From NCBI RefSeq assembly GCF_900162695.1, contig NZ_FUIH01000007.1:2852001-2916000 (forward strand): 64,000 nt of DNA, given 5' to 3'. The position numbers were made by a program, and so were the translations under genes. The DNA is from Virgibacillus siamensis. Its GTDB lineage: Bacteria; Bacillota; Bacilli; Bacillales; Amphibacillaceae. Positions within the stretch are counted from its first letter, which is position 1. Every line of letters begins with the position of its first letter. The notes under the pieces are model-generated. The model was not told where the DNA came from and did not search any database. It was given only the letters and a program-made list of their open reading frames with translations. Positions 1-8,919 of the stretch are shown piece by piece.

Positions 1-198
1 ATGTACATTCGCATTCATATTCCGTAAAACTTCATTAATGGTATACACATCAGCCAGGACCGGAACATCATTGATAACACTTTTTCCCTCACTTGCTAAT
101 ATGCTGGCTGTGATTACAGGCAAAACTGCATTTTTTGCACCTTCCGCCTTAACAGTACCATTTAGCTGATTCCCGCCTCTTACGATGATTTTCTCCAT
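1..198 (-). CDS. murAA: MurA, UDP-GlcNAc 1-carboxyvinyltransferase (N-terminal part, cut by window edge)
   Basis: The minus-strand frame starts MEKIIVRGGNQLNGTVK and continues with EGAKNAVLPVITASIL, the N-terminal signature of MurA, which transfers enolpyruvate from PEP to UDP-GlcNAc in the first committed step of peptidoglycan synthesis in the cytosol. About 66 residues are visible; the catalytic Cys lies outside the window. The ATG at 198 is 34 nt after the ywmB stop, matching the ywmB-murAA order of B. subtilis, so this is probably the main MurA. A second MurA is encoded at 28236-29522. Identity is firm; the isozyme name rests on gene order. Confidence 0.93.
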   Translation of the reverse strand, partial: MEKIIVRGGNQLNGTVKAEGAKNAVLPVITASILASEGKSVINDVPVLADVYTINEVLRNMNANVH

Positions 199-232
199 GT
201 TTTAATTCTCCTTATGTTCCAATTTCACTATA

Positions 233-952
233 TTAATATTCATTAATCAGGATAGGTGTTCCAATTGTAAGTTCCCGACTCCCGTTTTGACCTTTATTAA
301 CCGCCATTTGAAAGTTCAACGGCCGATCTTTCAGGTCAATTTTTTGATTCCATAGTGGTGTATACCCGTATATAATTTTTTTAACCATTGAATTCTTCAC
401 GGAATCTTTTTGTCTCTTTATATGTTTTAAATCAAGTTCGCTTTTCAGTTTATCAAAAAAATAAACACTACTCATTATATCATCAACTGTTGTCTTAATA
501 CAAGCAAACTTTGTCGAATCTTCGGTGAAAAAATTATTTTGAATCGTTTGTACCAAACGCCTGTATTGTTTCACCAAATCATCTGTCCAAAACTTCCCCT
601 GTACGACTGCGATAAACTGAGCTTGATACTCCCTATCCTTTGGAATAATGACACTATAACTTTCGGAAATCCCCTCCGTTTTTTGCACGTGTCTAACTGA
701 ATATTTTATAGTGTTCGCATCGGCTTCTCCAGAGACTAAATAACTATTTTTGTGACGAAACTGTCCCAAAATTTCCTGCACTTTATTATACGTCATTTCT
801 TCACGAATGGTGACTTCCCAATGATCCACTTCCAGCTCATTTTCCGTAACCAGTGCAGCCAGATCTGTCATCGCATCCGGCTCCATGCTTACTGCGGATG
901 CACTATTTCCAGTTATAAAAATAATAAAAGCTATCAGAACAAATTTACGCAT
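233..952 (-). CDS. ywmB: YwmB family protein (secreted, function unknown)
   Basis: The ATG at 952 follows an AAGGGGGAT ribosome site; the open frame extends further upstream without one. The 239-residue product begins MRKFVLIAFIIFITG, a signal peptide or membrane anchor, so it should act outside the membrane. The rest is soluble with no catalytic motif I recognise. Assignment to YwmB (a TATA-box-binding-like fold of unknown role) rests on its place between ywzB and murAA, its length and its signal peptide. Function is unknown. Confidence 0.8.
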   Translation of the reverse strand: MRKFVLIAFIIFITGNSASAVSMEPDAMTDLAALVTENELEVDHWEVTIREEMTYNKVQEILGQFRHKNSYLVSGEADANTIKYSVRHVQKTEGISESYSVIIPKDREYQAQFIAVVQGKFWTDDLVKQYRRLVQTIQNNFFTEDSTKFACIKTTVDDIMSSVYFFDKLKSELDLKHIKRQKDSVKNSMVKKIIYGYTPLWNQKIDLKDRPLNFQMAVNKGQNGSRELTIGTPILINEY

Positions 953-1052
953 AATAAAATCCCCCTTGAAATTCATATCATCAGTATGAACCGGGAGATT
1001 CTTAAACATACTATCGTAAACTGGCAATCTATCGACAAGATTTACAAGTTAT

Positions 1053-1283
1053 TTAGAATAGGAAAATCAGATCCCGCGACCATTGCAGGAAACTGAGAAA
1101 AAAGTTACTGACGCCAGTGCCAACCGCTATGGCGATAAACAAAAGCATAATCTTCGCTTCCATTGCCCGTCCCTTACGGATAAGCGGGTCAAAATTAATC
1201 GTCTGCATTACCCGCCATGTGATAAAAATGAAAATCAGATGCGATATCATACTAAATAATGCCATCTGTCCAATCGAAAACAT
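1053..1283 (-). CDS. ywzB: DUF1146 family small membrane protein YwzB
   Basis: The product is 76 residues from an ATG at 1283 preceded by GGAAAGAG. A TTG at 1301 would add six residues but lacks a ribosome site. There are two hydrophobic helices, about residues 5-25 and 45-65, separated by a basic loop (IRKGRAMEAK). The SHLIFIFITWRVMQ and GVSNFFLSFLQW segments fit the DUF1146/YwzB family found between the ATP synthase operon and ywmB in Bacillaceae. The role is unknown. Confidence 0.85.
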   Translation of the reverse strand: MFSIGQMALFSMISHLIFIFITWRVMQTINFDPLIRKGRAMEAKIMLLFIAIAVGTGVSNFFLSFLQWSRDLIFLF

Positions 1284-1328
1284 TAAATTCACTCTTTCCA
1301 ATTTGTATATTTTGCTTTGCTACCTGTA

Positions 1329-1357
1329 ACTTTGCCACGGATACGAATGATTGTCAA
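1329..1357 (-). promoter_or_regulatory. Possible ywzB promoter overlapping a 13-bp palindrome
   Basis: On the minus strand TTGACA (1352-1357) is followed after 17 nt by CAAAGT (1329-1334), a weak -10. The -35 lies inside the perfect palindrome TGATTGTCAATCA (1348-1360), which could be an operator. A second perfect palindrome, ATTTCCCGGGAAAT, lies at 1403-1416. Both are seen directly; function is inferred. Confidence 0.3.
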
Positions 1358-1536
1358 TCAGGACCGTTTTGTAAGCCCTTACGAGATATGACCATTTCTA
1401 TCATTTCCCGGGAAATAACGACAATCTTTTCTGCCTGGAGGTGTGATTATTTTTCAGTCACATCTTTTTACTTTTAAGGCTTTTCCTTGGGGAGATGATG
1501 CTTTTATCGTGTGATTGATGTGATTCTGACATGGAT

Positions 1537-2260
1537 GGTTGATATGGTTGGTTTGAAGGTTGATTTTGCATCACTATTGGTTGATTCCCTGGCCATGAAG
1601 GTCGATTTCATATCCTTGTTGGTTGATTTCCCAAGATGAAGGTTGATTCCTCTCCATGTCGGTTGATTTCCCGCATTGAAAGTTGATTCCGCACCACCAT
1701 TGGTTGATTCCCTGGCCATGAAGGTCGATTTCATATCCTTGTTGGTTGATTTCCCGGGATGAAAGTTGATTCCTCTCCATGTCGGTTGATTTCTCATATT
1801 GAAAGTCGGTTCCGCATTACTTTTGGTTGATTCCCTGGCCGTGAAAGTCGATTTCATATCCTTGTTGGTTGATTTCCCGGGATGAAGGTTGATTCCTCTC
1901 CATGTCGGTTGATATCTCACATTGAAAGTCGGTTCCGCATTACTTTTGGTTGATTCCCTGGCCGTGAAAGTCGATTTCATATCCTTGTTGGTTGATATTC
2001 CCAAGATGAAGGTTGATTCCTCTCCATGTCGGTTGATATCTCACATTGAAAGTTGATTCCGCATTACTATTGGTTGATTCCCTGGCCGTGAAAGTCGATT
2101 CCATATCCTTGTTGGTTGATATTCCGAGATGAAGGTTGATTCCTCTCCATGTCGGTTGATATCTCACATTGAAAGTTGATTCCGCATCACTATTGGTTGA
2201 TTAACACGCCGTGAAGGTCGATTTCATTTCCTTGTTGGTTGATATCCCGCAGTCGCAGCC
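1537..2260 (-). repeat. Tandem array A: about 35 units of 20-21 nt, keyword ATCAACC
   Basis: Units of 20 or 21 nt follow without interruption from 1537. On the plus strand each begins GGTTGATT or a close variant (GGTCGATT, AGTTGATT, AGTCGGTT); read with the genes the keyword is AATCAACC. The remaining 12-13 nt differ between units, but six successive units form a higher-order repeat of about 123 bp (three 21-mers and three 20-mers) copied roughly five times with few changes. It lies after the atp terminator and before ywzB. Open frames through it (1504-2004, 1940-2167) look spurious because mixed unit lengths shift the frame. No terminal inverted repeats or transposase are present. Confidence 0.95.
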
Positions 2261-2297
2261 AAACATTCCGTACTCATTCCACCAGCCAATATGAACG

Positions 2298-2336
2298 AAA
2301 AAAATCCCTCATAACATGTGTTACAAGAGATTTTTT
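2298..2336 (-). terminator. Intrinsic terminator of the ATP synthase operon
   Basis: Three bases after the atpC stop, TCTCTTGTAACA can pair with TGTTATGAGGGA (with G-U pairs) and is followed by seven T residues on the minus strand. Confidence 0.85.
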
Positions 2337-2338
2337 CA

Positions 2339-2734
2339 TTACTGAGCGATATCTAAACGATTCATTGCTCGTTTGAGTGCTAATTCTGCCCGTTGGAAGT
2401 CGATGTTATCCTGTTTAGCCTGGAGACGTTTTTCGGCGCGTTCCTTTGCTTCTTTTGCCCGGGAAACATCAATTTCTGATGGTTGTTCGGCAGACTGAGC
2501 AAGGATGGTGACTTTCTCTGGTCTGACCTCCAAAAATCCCCCGCTTACAGCAAGTTTTTCAGATCCATTGCTGCGTATCAGGCGTACAACACTGATTGTC
2601 AATGGCGCAACGGTCGGGATATGCCCGTGCAAAATACCGAGTTCCCCGCCTTCCGCTTTACAGCTTACCATTTCGAAATCATCTTCCAATACTGGCCCAT
2701 CAGGAGTAACAACACTCACAGTTAGTGTTTTCAA
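2339..2734 (-). CDS. atpC: ATP synthase epsilon subunit
   Basis: This 131-residue protein has the epsilon pattern: an N-terminal beta-sandwich with EGGELGILHGHIPTVAPL and a C-terminal helical hairpin rich in Glu, Lys and Arg (about 88-131). Epsilon sits on the central stalk with gamma and can inhibit ATP hydrolysis. It is the last gene of the operon, 116 nt after atpD, an unusually wide gap that holds a strong ribosome site (GGAGGGG) and no other gene. Confidence 0.97.
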   Translation of the reverse strand: MKTLTVSVVTPDGPVLEDDFEMVSCKAEGGELGILHGHIPTVAPLTISVVRLIRSNGSEKLAVSGGFLEVRPEKVTILAQSAEQPSEIDVSRAKEAKERAEKRLQAKQDNIDFQRAELALKRAMNRLDIAQ

Positions 2735-2850
2735 TGTAACCCCTCCTCAGACAGGTAGAATGCTGGATAAGATCCGCACGTTCGTGCATTGCAAAAACAT
2801 ACGTGAAGCGGAACTTTATCCAGTTATCGTTATACCCTGCGTCTTCGTTA

Positions 2851-4254
2851 TTATTCCATGCCTTGCGATTTTTCTACTACTTCTTCGATGCGCCCTACCA
2901 GACGGAATGCATCTTCCGGCAGGTCATCATATTTTCCGTCCAGAATTTCTCGGAAGCCTTTAACAGTCTCGCTTACTGGCACATAAGAACCTTTTTGACC
3001 AGTGAACTGTTCAGCTACGTGGAAGTTCTGTGACAGGAAGAATTGAATACGACGTGCCCGTGCAACGACGAGTTTATCATCATCAGAAAGTTCATCCATA
3101 CCGAGCATTGCGATAATATCCTGCAATTCTTTGTAGCGCTGAAGTGTTTGCTGTACTTCACGTGCAACATCATAGTGCTCTTGACCAACAACCTCAGGGT
3201 CCAATGCACGTGATGTAGATGCCAATGGGTCCACTGCCGGGTAAATACCTTGCTCGGAAAGTTTACGGTCAAGGTTTGTTGTTGCGTCCAAGTGAGCAAA
3301 TGTTGTTGCAGGTGCAGGGTCTGTATAGTCATCGGCAGGCACGTAAATTGCCTGGATTGATGTTACTGAACCTTTATTTGTCGTTGTGATTCGTTCCTGT
3401 AATTGTCCCATTTCGGTTGCAAGTGTCGGCTGGTAACCAACAGCTGATGGCATACGGCCCAGAAGTGCGGAAACCTCCATACCTGCCTGTGTGAAACGGA
3501 AGATATTGTCAATAAATAACAGTACGTCCTGTCCTTCCTCATCACGGAAATATTCAGCCATTGTCAGACCGGTCAATGCAACACGCATCCGGGCGCCAGG
3601 TGGTTCATTCATTTGTCCGAAAACCATCGCTGTTTTTTCGATAACACCTGAATCTTTCATTTCGTAATAAAGGTCATTACCTTCACGTGTACGTTCACCA
3701 ACACCGGCAAATACAGAGATACCGCCGTGTTCCTGTGCAACGTTGTTGATCAGTTCCTGAATCAGAACGGTTTTCCCAACTCCGGCACCGCCAAACAGAC
3801 CGATTTTTCCACCTTTTGTATATGGTGCCAACAGGTCAACAACTTTAATACCTGTTTCCAGGATTTCAGTATCTGTTGTCAGATCCTCAAATTCCGGCGG
3901 CTGACGGTGAATCGGGTCACGCCTGATATCCTCTGGTAACGGTTCGTCAAGGTCGATACTATCGCCAAGTACATTAAATACACGGCTGAGCGTATTATCA
4001 CCAACTGGTACAGAGATTGGATTGCCTGTGTCCTCTACTTCGATTCCACGCTGCAAACCATCTGTTGATGTCATCGCGATGGTACGGACCGAGTTGTCAC
4101 CAAGATGTAGAGCTACTTCCAATGTAAGGTTAATTTCATTATCCGCATCATTGGATTTGATCGTTAGTGCATTATAAATTTCAGGGAGATTATCGTCATC
4201 GAATCTTACGTCGACAACAGGTCCCATAATTTGTGTAACGTGTCCTTTGCTCAT
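2851..4254 (-). CDS. atpD: ATP synthase beta subunit
   Basis: This is the 467-residue catalytic subunit of F1. The Walker A loop GGAGVGKT is at 155-162, the catalytic Glu lies in GERTR (186-190), and ALLGRMPSAVGYQPTLA is the conserved beta signature. The usual start MSKGHVTQIMGPVVDV follows a GGAGGG ribosome site. It lies 39 nt after atpG. Beta sites make ATP as gamma rotates in the alpha3beta3 ring. Confidence 0.99.
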   Translation of the reverse strand: MSKGHVTQIMGPVVDVRFDDDNLPEIYNALTIKSNDADNEINLTLEVALHLGDNSVRTIAMTSTDGLQRGIEVEDTGNPISVPVGDNTLSRVFNVLGDSIDLDEPLPEDIRRDPIHRQPPEFEDLTTDTEILETGIKVVDLLAPYTKGGKIGLFGGAGVGKTVLIQELINNVAQEHGGISVFAGVGERTREGNDLYYEMKDSGVIEKTAMVFGQMNEPPGARMRVALTGLTMAEYFRDEEGQDVLLFIDNIFRFTQAGMEVSALLGRMPSAVGYQPTLATEMGQLQERITTTNKGSVTSIQAIYVPADDYTDPAPATTFAHLDATTNLDRKLSEQGIYPAVDPLASTSRALDPEVVGQEHYDVAREVQQTLQRYKELQDIIAMLGMDELSDDDKLVVARARRIQFFLSQNFHVAEQFTGQKGSYVPVSETVKGFREILDGKYDDLPEDAFRLVGRIEEVVEKSQGME

Positions 4255-4293
4255 CGATTTCCCTCCTAACTTACTTTCGAACTGGTCAAAGAG

Positions 4294-5154
4294 CTATTCC
4301 AGTGCAGCTACACCGCCGATAATTTCGGTGATTTCCTGTGTAATTTCTGCCTGGCGTGCACGGTTGTACGACAATGACAGGTCATCGATAATTTCATTCG
4401 CATTATCGGTTGCACTGCGCATTGCGGTCATCCGTGAAGCATGCTCGCTTGCTTTACCATCCAATAGTGCGCCATAGATTTGGCTTTCTGCATATTGCGG
4501 TAAAAGAACTTCAAGAATTTGCTCCTGATCCGGTTCATATTCATATTGACTTCCATATGCGGATTGCGTCTCCACATCTGTTATCGGCAATATTTGTTTC
4601 GATGTAACTTCGTGTGAAATTACACTGATATAATGATTATAGTTCAAGATTACCTTATCAACTTCTTCATCAACGAACATTTGAACAGTTCCGGATGCAA
4701 TGGCTTTGATATCAGCGAAGTCAGGCTGATCGGCAAGTCCCGTTATGCTTTTGGAAACCGGCATGTTGCGTTTCTTGAAAAACTCATATCCGACGCGTCC
4801 AATTGCAATAACCGTGTACTCGTCTGTTGAAGTGTGCTCTTTGTTAATTGTCTTATAAACTTCACGGAGCACGCTGTTATTATAAGAACCAGCTAAACCG
4901 CGGTCAGATGTGATCACTACATAGCCGGTCTTTTTAACTTCACGTTCCTGCAGCATCGGATGTCTTGCATTCTTGTTGCCGTTCGCAATGCTGCCGACCA
5001 CTTCCTGGATCTTCTCACTGTATGGTACGAATTGCTTCGCGTTCAGCTCTGCCTTGCTTAATTTTGAGGCAGATACCATTTCCATAGCCTTCGTAATCTG
5101 CTTCATTTTTGTTGTTGATGTTATACGTGCTTTTATATCTCTTAGTGATGCCAA
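4294..5154 (-). CDS. atpG: ATP synthase gamma subunit
   Basis: The 286-residue rotor shaft of F1 starts MASLRDIKARITSTTKMKQIT and ends with the conserved helix YNRARQAEITQEITEIIGG. Both termini form the coiled coil that turns inside alpha3beta3, and GYVVITSDRGLAGSYN marks the central domain. It lies 43 nt after atpA and 39 nt before atpD, in standard order and at normal length. Confidence 0.98.
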   Translation of the reverse strand: MASLRDIKARITSTTKMKQITKAMEMVSASKLSKAELNAKQFVPYSEKIQEVVGSIANGNKNARHPMLQEREVKKTGYVVITSDRGLAGSYNNSVLREVYKTINKEHTSTDEYTVIAIGRVGYEFFKKRNMPVSKSITGLADQPDFADIKAIASGTVQMFVDEEVDKVILNYNHYISVISHEVTSKQILPITDVETQSAYGSQYEYEPDQEQILEVLLPQYAESQIYGALLDGKASEHASRMTAMRSATDNANEIIDDLSLSYNRARQAEITQEITEIIGGVAALE

Positions 5155-5197
5155 GCTTTTTCACCGCCCTTTCATGAAAAGGTTGCGTGTTCCTCAT

Positions 5198-6709
5198 TTA
5201 TTTATCTGAAGGTATAAATTTCTTCTTAAATGATTCCACTGCATCGTTCATATCCTCTGCTTCAGGAAGTTTTCCCGTTTCGCGGATAGATGCAAGCAGC
5301 TCTTTGCGATTATCATCGAGCCAAATATGGAATTCTTCTTCAAAGCGTGTGATGTCTTCAACCGGAACATCATCAAGGAAGCCTTTCGTCAAGGCATAAA
5401 TAATCATAACCTGTTTTTCAACAGCCAATGGTTTATGCAATCCCTGTTTCAGAACTTCAACTGTACGCTCACCACGTTCCAGTTTCGCTTTAGTTGCCTT
5501 ATCAAGGTCTGACCCGAACTGAGCAAATGCTTCTAGTTCACGGAATGATGCAAGGTCAAGACGCAATGTTCCGGCAACTTTTTTCATTGCCTTAATTTGT
5601 GCGGACCCACCAACACGTGATACGGATAAACCTGCGTTAATAGCCGGACGTACACCGGAGAAGAATAAATCAGACTGCAGGAAAATCTGTCCGTCAGTAA
5701 TCGAAATTACGTTTGTCGGGATATATGCACTAATATCGCCTGCTTGCGTTTCAACAAATGGCAATGCAGTCAATGAACCGCCGCCTTTTGCATCACTCAA
5801 TTTCGCAGCACGTTCCAATAGACGTGAATGCAGGAAGAATACATCCCCTGGGAATGCTTCACGACCTGGAGGACGACGCAGCAATAAGGAAAGTTCACGG
5901 TAAGCTGTCGCCTGTTTTGATAAGTCATCATATACAACAAGTACATGCTTGCCGTTATACATGAATTCTTCACCCATTGAAACTCCGGCATATGGTGCCA
6001 GGAAAAGCATTGGCGCAGGGTCTGATGCACCTGCAGATACAACGATCGTATTCTCCAATGCACCATGACGGCGGAATGTTTCAACAGTACCTCTGACAGT
6101 TGATTCTTTTTGACCGATTGCAACATAGATACAAATCATATCCTGATCTTTCTGATTCAAAATGGTATCTACTGCAACGGTTGTTTTACCAGTTTGACGG
6201 TCACCGATAATCAATTCACGCTGACCGCGTCCGATTGGAACAAGTGCGTCAATCGCCTTGATACCTGTCTGAAGCGGCTCATCAACTGATTTACGATCCA
6301 TTACACCAGGTGCAGCTGATTCAACCGGGCGTGTTTTTGTTGTTTCCGCAGGTCCTTTACCATCGATTGGCTGACCAAGCGGGTTAACAACTCGACCAAG
6401 CAGCTCCTCACCAACAGGTACTTGCATGATTCTGCCTGTGCGGCGAACTTCATCGCCTTCTTTAATTTCTGTATATGGTCCAAGGATTACAATACCGACG
6501 TTTGATTCTTCAAGGTTTTGTGATAGTCCCATGACCCCATTTGAAAATTCAACCAGCTCACCGGCCATAACGTTGTCAAGACCATGAGCACGTGCGATAC
6601 CGTCACCGACTTCGATAACCGTGCCGACATCGCTGACTTCGATTTCCGAGTCATAATTCTCGATTTGCTGTTTAATCAGACTGCTGATTTCTTCAGCTTT
6701 GATGCTCAT
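5198..6709 (-). CDS. atpA: ATP synthase alpha subunit
   Basis: The 503-residue non-catalytic nucleotide-binding subunit of F1 has Walker A GDRQTGKT at 169-176 and the alpha-type segments ISVSRVGGSAQ and LLRRPPGREAFPGDVF. The start MSIKAEEISSLIKQQIENY is typical of Bacillaceae alpha subunits; its N-terminus contacts delta. It lies 21 nt after atpH. Length and motifs are normal. Confidence 0.99.
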   Translation of the reverse strand: MSIKAEEISSLIKQQIENYDSEIEVSDVGTVIEVGDGIARAHGLDNVMAGELVEFSNGVMGLSQNLEESNVGIVILGPYTEIKEGDEVRRTGRIMQVPVGEELLGRVVNPLGQPIDGKGPAETTKTRPVESAAPGVMDRKSVDEPLQTGIKAIDALVPIGRGQRELIIGDRQTGKTTVAVDTILNQKDQDMICIYVAIGQKESTVRGTVETFRRHGALENTIVVSAGASDPAPMLFLAPYAGVSMGEEFMYNGKHVLVVYDDLSKQATAYRELSLLLRRPPGREAFPGDVFFLHSRLLERAAKLSDAKGGGSLTALPFVETQAGDISAYIPTNVISITDGQIFLQSDLFFSGVRPAINAGLSVSRVGGSAQIKAMKKVAGTLRLDLASFRELEAFAQFGSDLDKATKAKLERGERTVEVLKQGLHKPLAVEKQVMIIYALTKGFLDDVPVEDITRFEEEFHIWLDDNRKELLASIRETGKLPEAEDMNDAVESFKKKFIPSDK

Positions 6710-6730
6710 ACCATTTCACCCCTATCTTCT

Positions 6731-7270
6731 TTAGTTTGCAAAAACTATATTCCGCTCAAGTCGTTGTAATTTATTGCTGATGGTCCCATCATAGATTGAA
6801 TTCCCGACACGTACTTTCACGCCGCCAAGAACAGATGGATCTACGATGTTCTCCAGCTTGACTGTTTGCTTGTTCAATCGTTTCGCAAACGATTTTTCAA
6901 TCTGCTCCCGTTCAGCATCAGACAATTTGCGAACGGAGTATACGGTAGCTTCCACGATTCCCTTTGCATCATTCACCAGTTTTGTGTAGTGATCGATCAT
7001 CGAAGGAATAACCTCAATACGATGGCGTTCTACTAGAATTTTCAACGTGTTTCTTACATCGGTTGAAAAGTCTTTAAACACTTCATCCAGAAATTGTTTC
7101 TTCTTATCATTACTGACCCGCGGATGCTTAAGAAATGAATCCAGCTCTTGGTTCTCCTGAAAAACTTCTTCCAGCACACTGAATTCTTTCATTAACTGTT
7201 CTGTTTTGCCTTGTTCATTGGCAAGCTGGAAAAGAGCGTCTGCATATCGATTGGCAATTGCTTCACTCAT
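6731..7270 (-). CDS. atpH: ATP synthase delta subunit
   Basis: The 179-residue protein starts MSEAIANRYADALFQLANEQ and carries the delta signature VDPSVLGGVKVRVGNSIYDGT near its C-terminus. Delta joins the F1 head to the b-subunit stator. The ATG overlaps the end of atpF by 4 nt, implying translational coupling. This is an ordinary member of the family. Confidence 0.97.
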   Translation of the reverse strand: MSEAIANRYADALFQLANEQGKTEQLMKEFSVLEEVFQENQELDSFLKHPRVSNDKKKQFLDEVFKDFSTDVRNTLKILVERHRIEVIPSMIDHYTKLVNDAKGIVEATVYSVRKLSDAEREQIEKSFAKRLNKQTVKLENIVDPSVLGGVKVRVGNSIYDGTISNKLQRLERNIVFAN

Positions 7271-7794
7271 CGCTCTTCTCCTGCCTCTTTAATATATTCA
7301 TTAATCAGTTCTTCCTGATCCTGTGCACTAATTTCTTTTTCAATAACTTTGCTTGCAATCAGAACAGACAAGGAAGCAACTTTATCCTGCAATGCCTGGA
7401 TTGCTTTTTCTTTTTCATTTTGGATTTCTTCCTGTGCAGCCTGCTTGATTCGTTCTGCTTCTGCTTTGGCAGATTGAACGATTTCCTGCTCCTGCTTGGT
7501 ACCTGTACGTTTAGCATCCTCAATGATTTGCTGCGCATCATGCTTTGTCTGCTTCAGCTGGGCTGCAGCCTCGTTCTGCGCTCTCTCAGCTTCTTTACGG
7601 CTGTGTTCAGCGGCTTCAATTTCGCTTGCCACGTATTCTTCACGCTTTTGCATTATTCCCATCAATGGCCCCCACGCATATTTGCGCAGTAAAACCAACA
7701 GAATGATGAAGAACACAAGCTGAACAAGCATATCTCCAACATGGAGTCCGCCGATTCCGGCATAGATTGTAGAAAATCCGGTGAATGTCGGCAC
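7267..7794 (-). CDS. atpF: ATP synthase b subunit
   Basis: This is the stator b subunit of Fo: one N-terminal membrane helix (about 17-38, VQLVFFIILLVLLRKYAWG) followed by a long charged coiled coil. I place the start at GTG 7794 (175 residues) because AAGGAG lies 8 nt upstream; a GTG at 7803 overlaps that ribosome site. The 3' end overlaps atpH by 4 nt. ASLSVLIASKVIEKEI near the C-terminus is the delta-binding region. Confidence 0.95.
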   Translation of the reverse strand: MPTFTGFSTIYAGIGGLHVGDMLVQLVFFIILLVLLRKYAWGPLMGIMQKREEYVASEIEAAEHSRKEAERAQNEAAAQLKQTKHDAQQIIEDAKRTGTKQEQEIVQSAKAEAERIKQAAQEEIQNEKEKAIQALQDKVASLSVLIASKVIEKEISAQDQEELINEYIKEAGEER

Positions 7795-7893
7795 AGTATT
7801 CACTCCTTCCGTCTAACATTTCTGCATTCCATATTCCATCCACGTGCATAAAGAATGGCGAAGAAGTTCTCTCCGCCTATTTTATTCGGCTCA

Positions 7894-8103
7894 CTACATA
7901 ACCATAAATGCGATAACAACTGCGATGATCGGCATAACCTCAACCAAACCGACCCCGATAAACATTGTTGTTTGAAGCTGACCTTTCAGCTCCGGTTGAC
8001 GAGCGATCCCTTCAACTGTACGGCTTGCGATAAGACCGTTACCAATACCGCCACCAACTGCGGCCAATCCTACTGCGATTGCTGCTGCTAATGCTCCACT
8101 CAT
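7894..8103 (-). CDS. atpE: ATP synthase c subunit
   Basis: The 69-residue proteolipid has two membrane helices and the polar loop RQPEL. The start MSGALAAAIAVG at ATG 8103 is preceded by GAGGAGG. The ion-binding Glu is in GLVEVMP; the next residue is Val rather than Ser/Thr, which argues for proton rather than sodium coupling. Helix 1 keeps the GxGxGxG pattern (GGGIGNG) rather than the Ala-rich motif of extreme alkaliphiles. It lies between atpB (75 nt) and atpF (99 nt). Confidence 0.97.
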   Translation of the reverse strand: MSGALAAAIAVGLAAVGGGIGNGLIASRTVEGIARQPELKGQLQTTMFIGVGLVEVMPIIAVVIAFMVM

Positions 8104-8178
8104 AATAAAAATCCTCCTCAAATATGTTTGTAATTTTTTATCCTGATAAACAGGTTTATTACCAATTGCTAATAAATC

Positions 8179-8901
8179 CTAGTGATCATTACTGAACTTT
8201 TGTGACAGATAAACTAATGTCAGCAATGTAAAGATAAAGGCCTGAATAGCACCGATAAAGATACTGAAACCTTGCCATGCCAACATCGGAATTGCACCTC
8301 CGAAAAACCCAAACCAACTTGAAGTCATCAATCCTGCGAGTAATCCAAGTAAAACTTCGCCCGCATAGATGTTACCGAATAACCGGAGACCCAGTGTCAA
8401 CGAATTGGCAAATTCCTCGATAATTTTTATCGGGAAAAATATCGGGAACGGCTTGAAGAAACCTTTAACGTATTCCTTGCCGCCCTTAACCTTAACACCG
8501 TAGTAGTTTGATAAAATAATTACCATTCCTGATAATGTCAATGTAACTCCGGCATCAGATGTCGGCGATTTCCACCACAGGTCGTGGCCGAATGTTGCCA
8601 GTGTGACAACCCCCATCAGGTTGCTGACAAAGATATAGGTGATGAGTGTCAGTGCCATTGGCAGAAAAATTCTGCCTTTGCTCCACTCCATTGTGTCATT
8701 GACCATACCTCTTACAAAGTCAACAATCCACTCCATAAAGTTTTGTGCGCCGGTCGGTTTCATTTGCAAGCTTCTTGAACCGAGCACACAAAGTACAAAT
8801 ACAATGGCCGAAGCGATAATAATCATCAAAACGTTGGATAAATTAAAATCCAGCCAGGAAATCCCAAAAACATCCTCAACGATTGGTGCGCCGTGATCCA
8901 C
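8179..8901 (-). CDS. atpB: ATP synthase a subunit
   Basis: The 240-residue membrane half-channel of Fo starts at GTG 8901, behind an AGAGGGG site. The essential Arg is in SLTLGLRLFGNIYAGEVLL, and the last helices contain FIGAIQAFIFTLLTLVYL. The NIYAGE segment carries Gly where, as I recall, the a subunit of alkaliphilic Bacillus pseudofirmus has Lys. The gene starts 18 nt after atpI. Confidence 0.97.
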   Translation of the reverse strand: MDHGAPIVEDVFGISWLDFNLSNVLMIIIASAIVFVLCVLGSRSLQMKPTGAQNFMEWIVDFVRGMVNDTMEWSKGRIFLPMALTLITYIFVSNLMGVVTLATFGHDLWWKSPTSDAGVTLTLSGMVIILSNYYGVKVKGGKEYVKGFFKPFPIFFPIKIIEEFANSLTLGLRLFGNIYAGEVLLGLLAGLMTSSWFGFFGGAIPMLAWQGFSIFIGAIQAFIFTLLTLVYLSQKFSNDH

Positions 8902-8919
8902 TTTTTCACCCCTCTCTCA

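Noticed and set aside
1504..2167. Three overlapping ORFs through array A (proteins rich in NQQGYEIDLHGQGINQ-like repeats)
   Set aside because: Unit lengths alternate between 20 and 21 nt, so no frame keeps a constant repeat; no ribosome site; the same array type elsewhere has no ORF. Judged non-coding.
1537..2260. CRISPR array
   Set aside because: Units are only 20-21 nt in total, keywords are short and degenerate, the variable parts recur in 123-bp blocks, and no cas gene is nearby.
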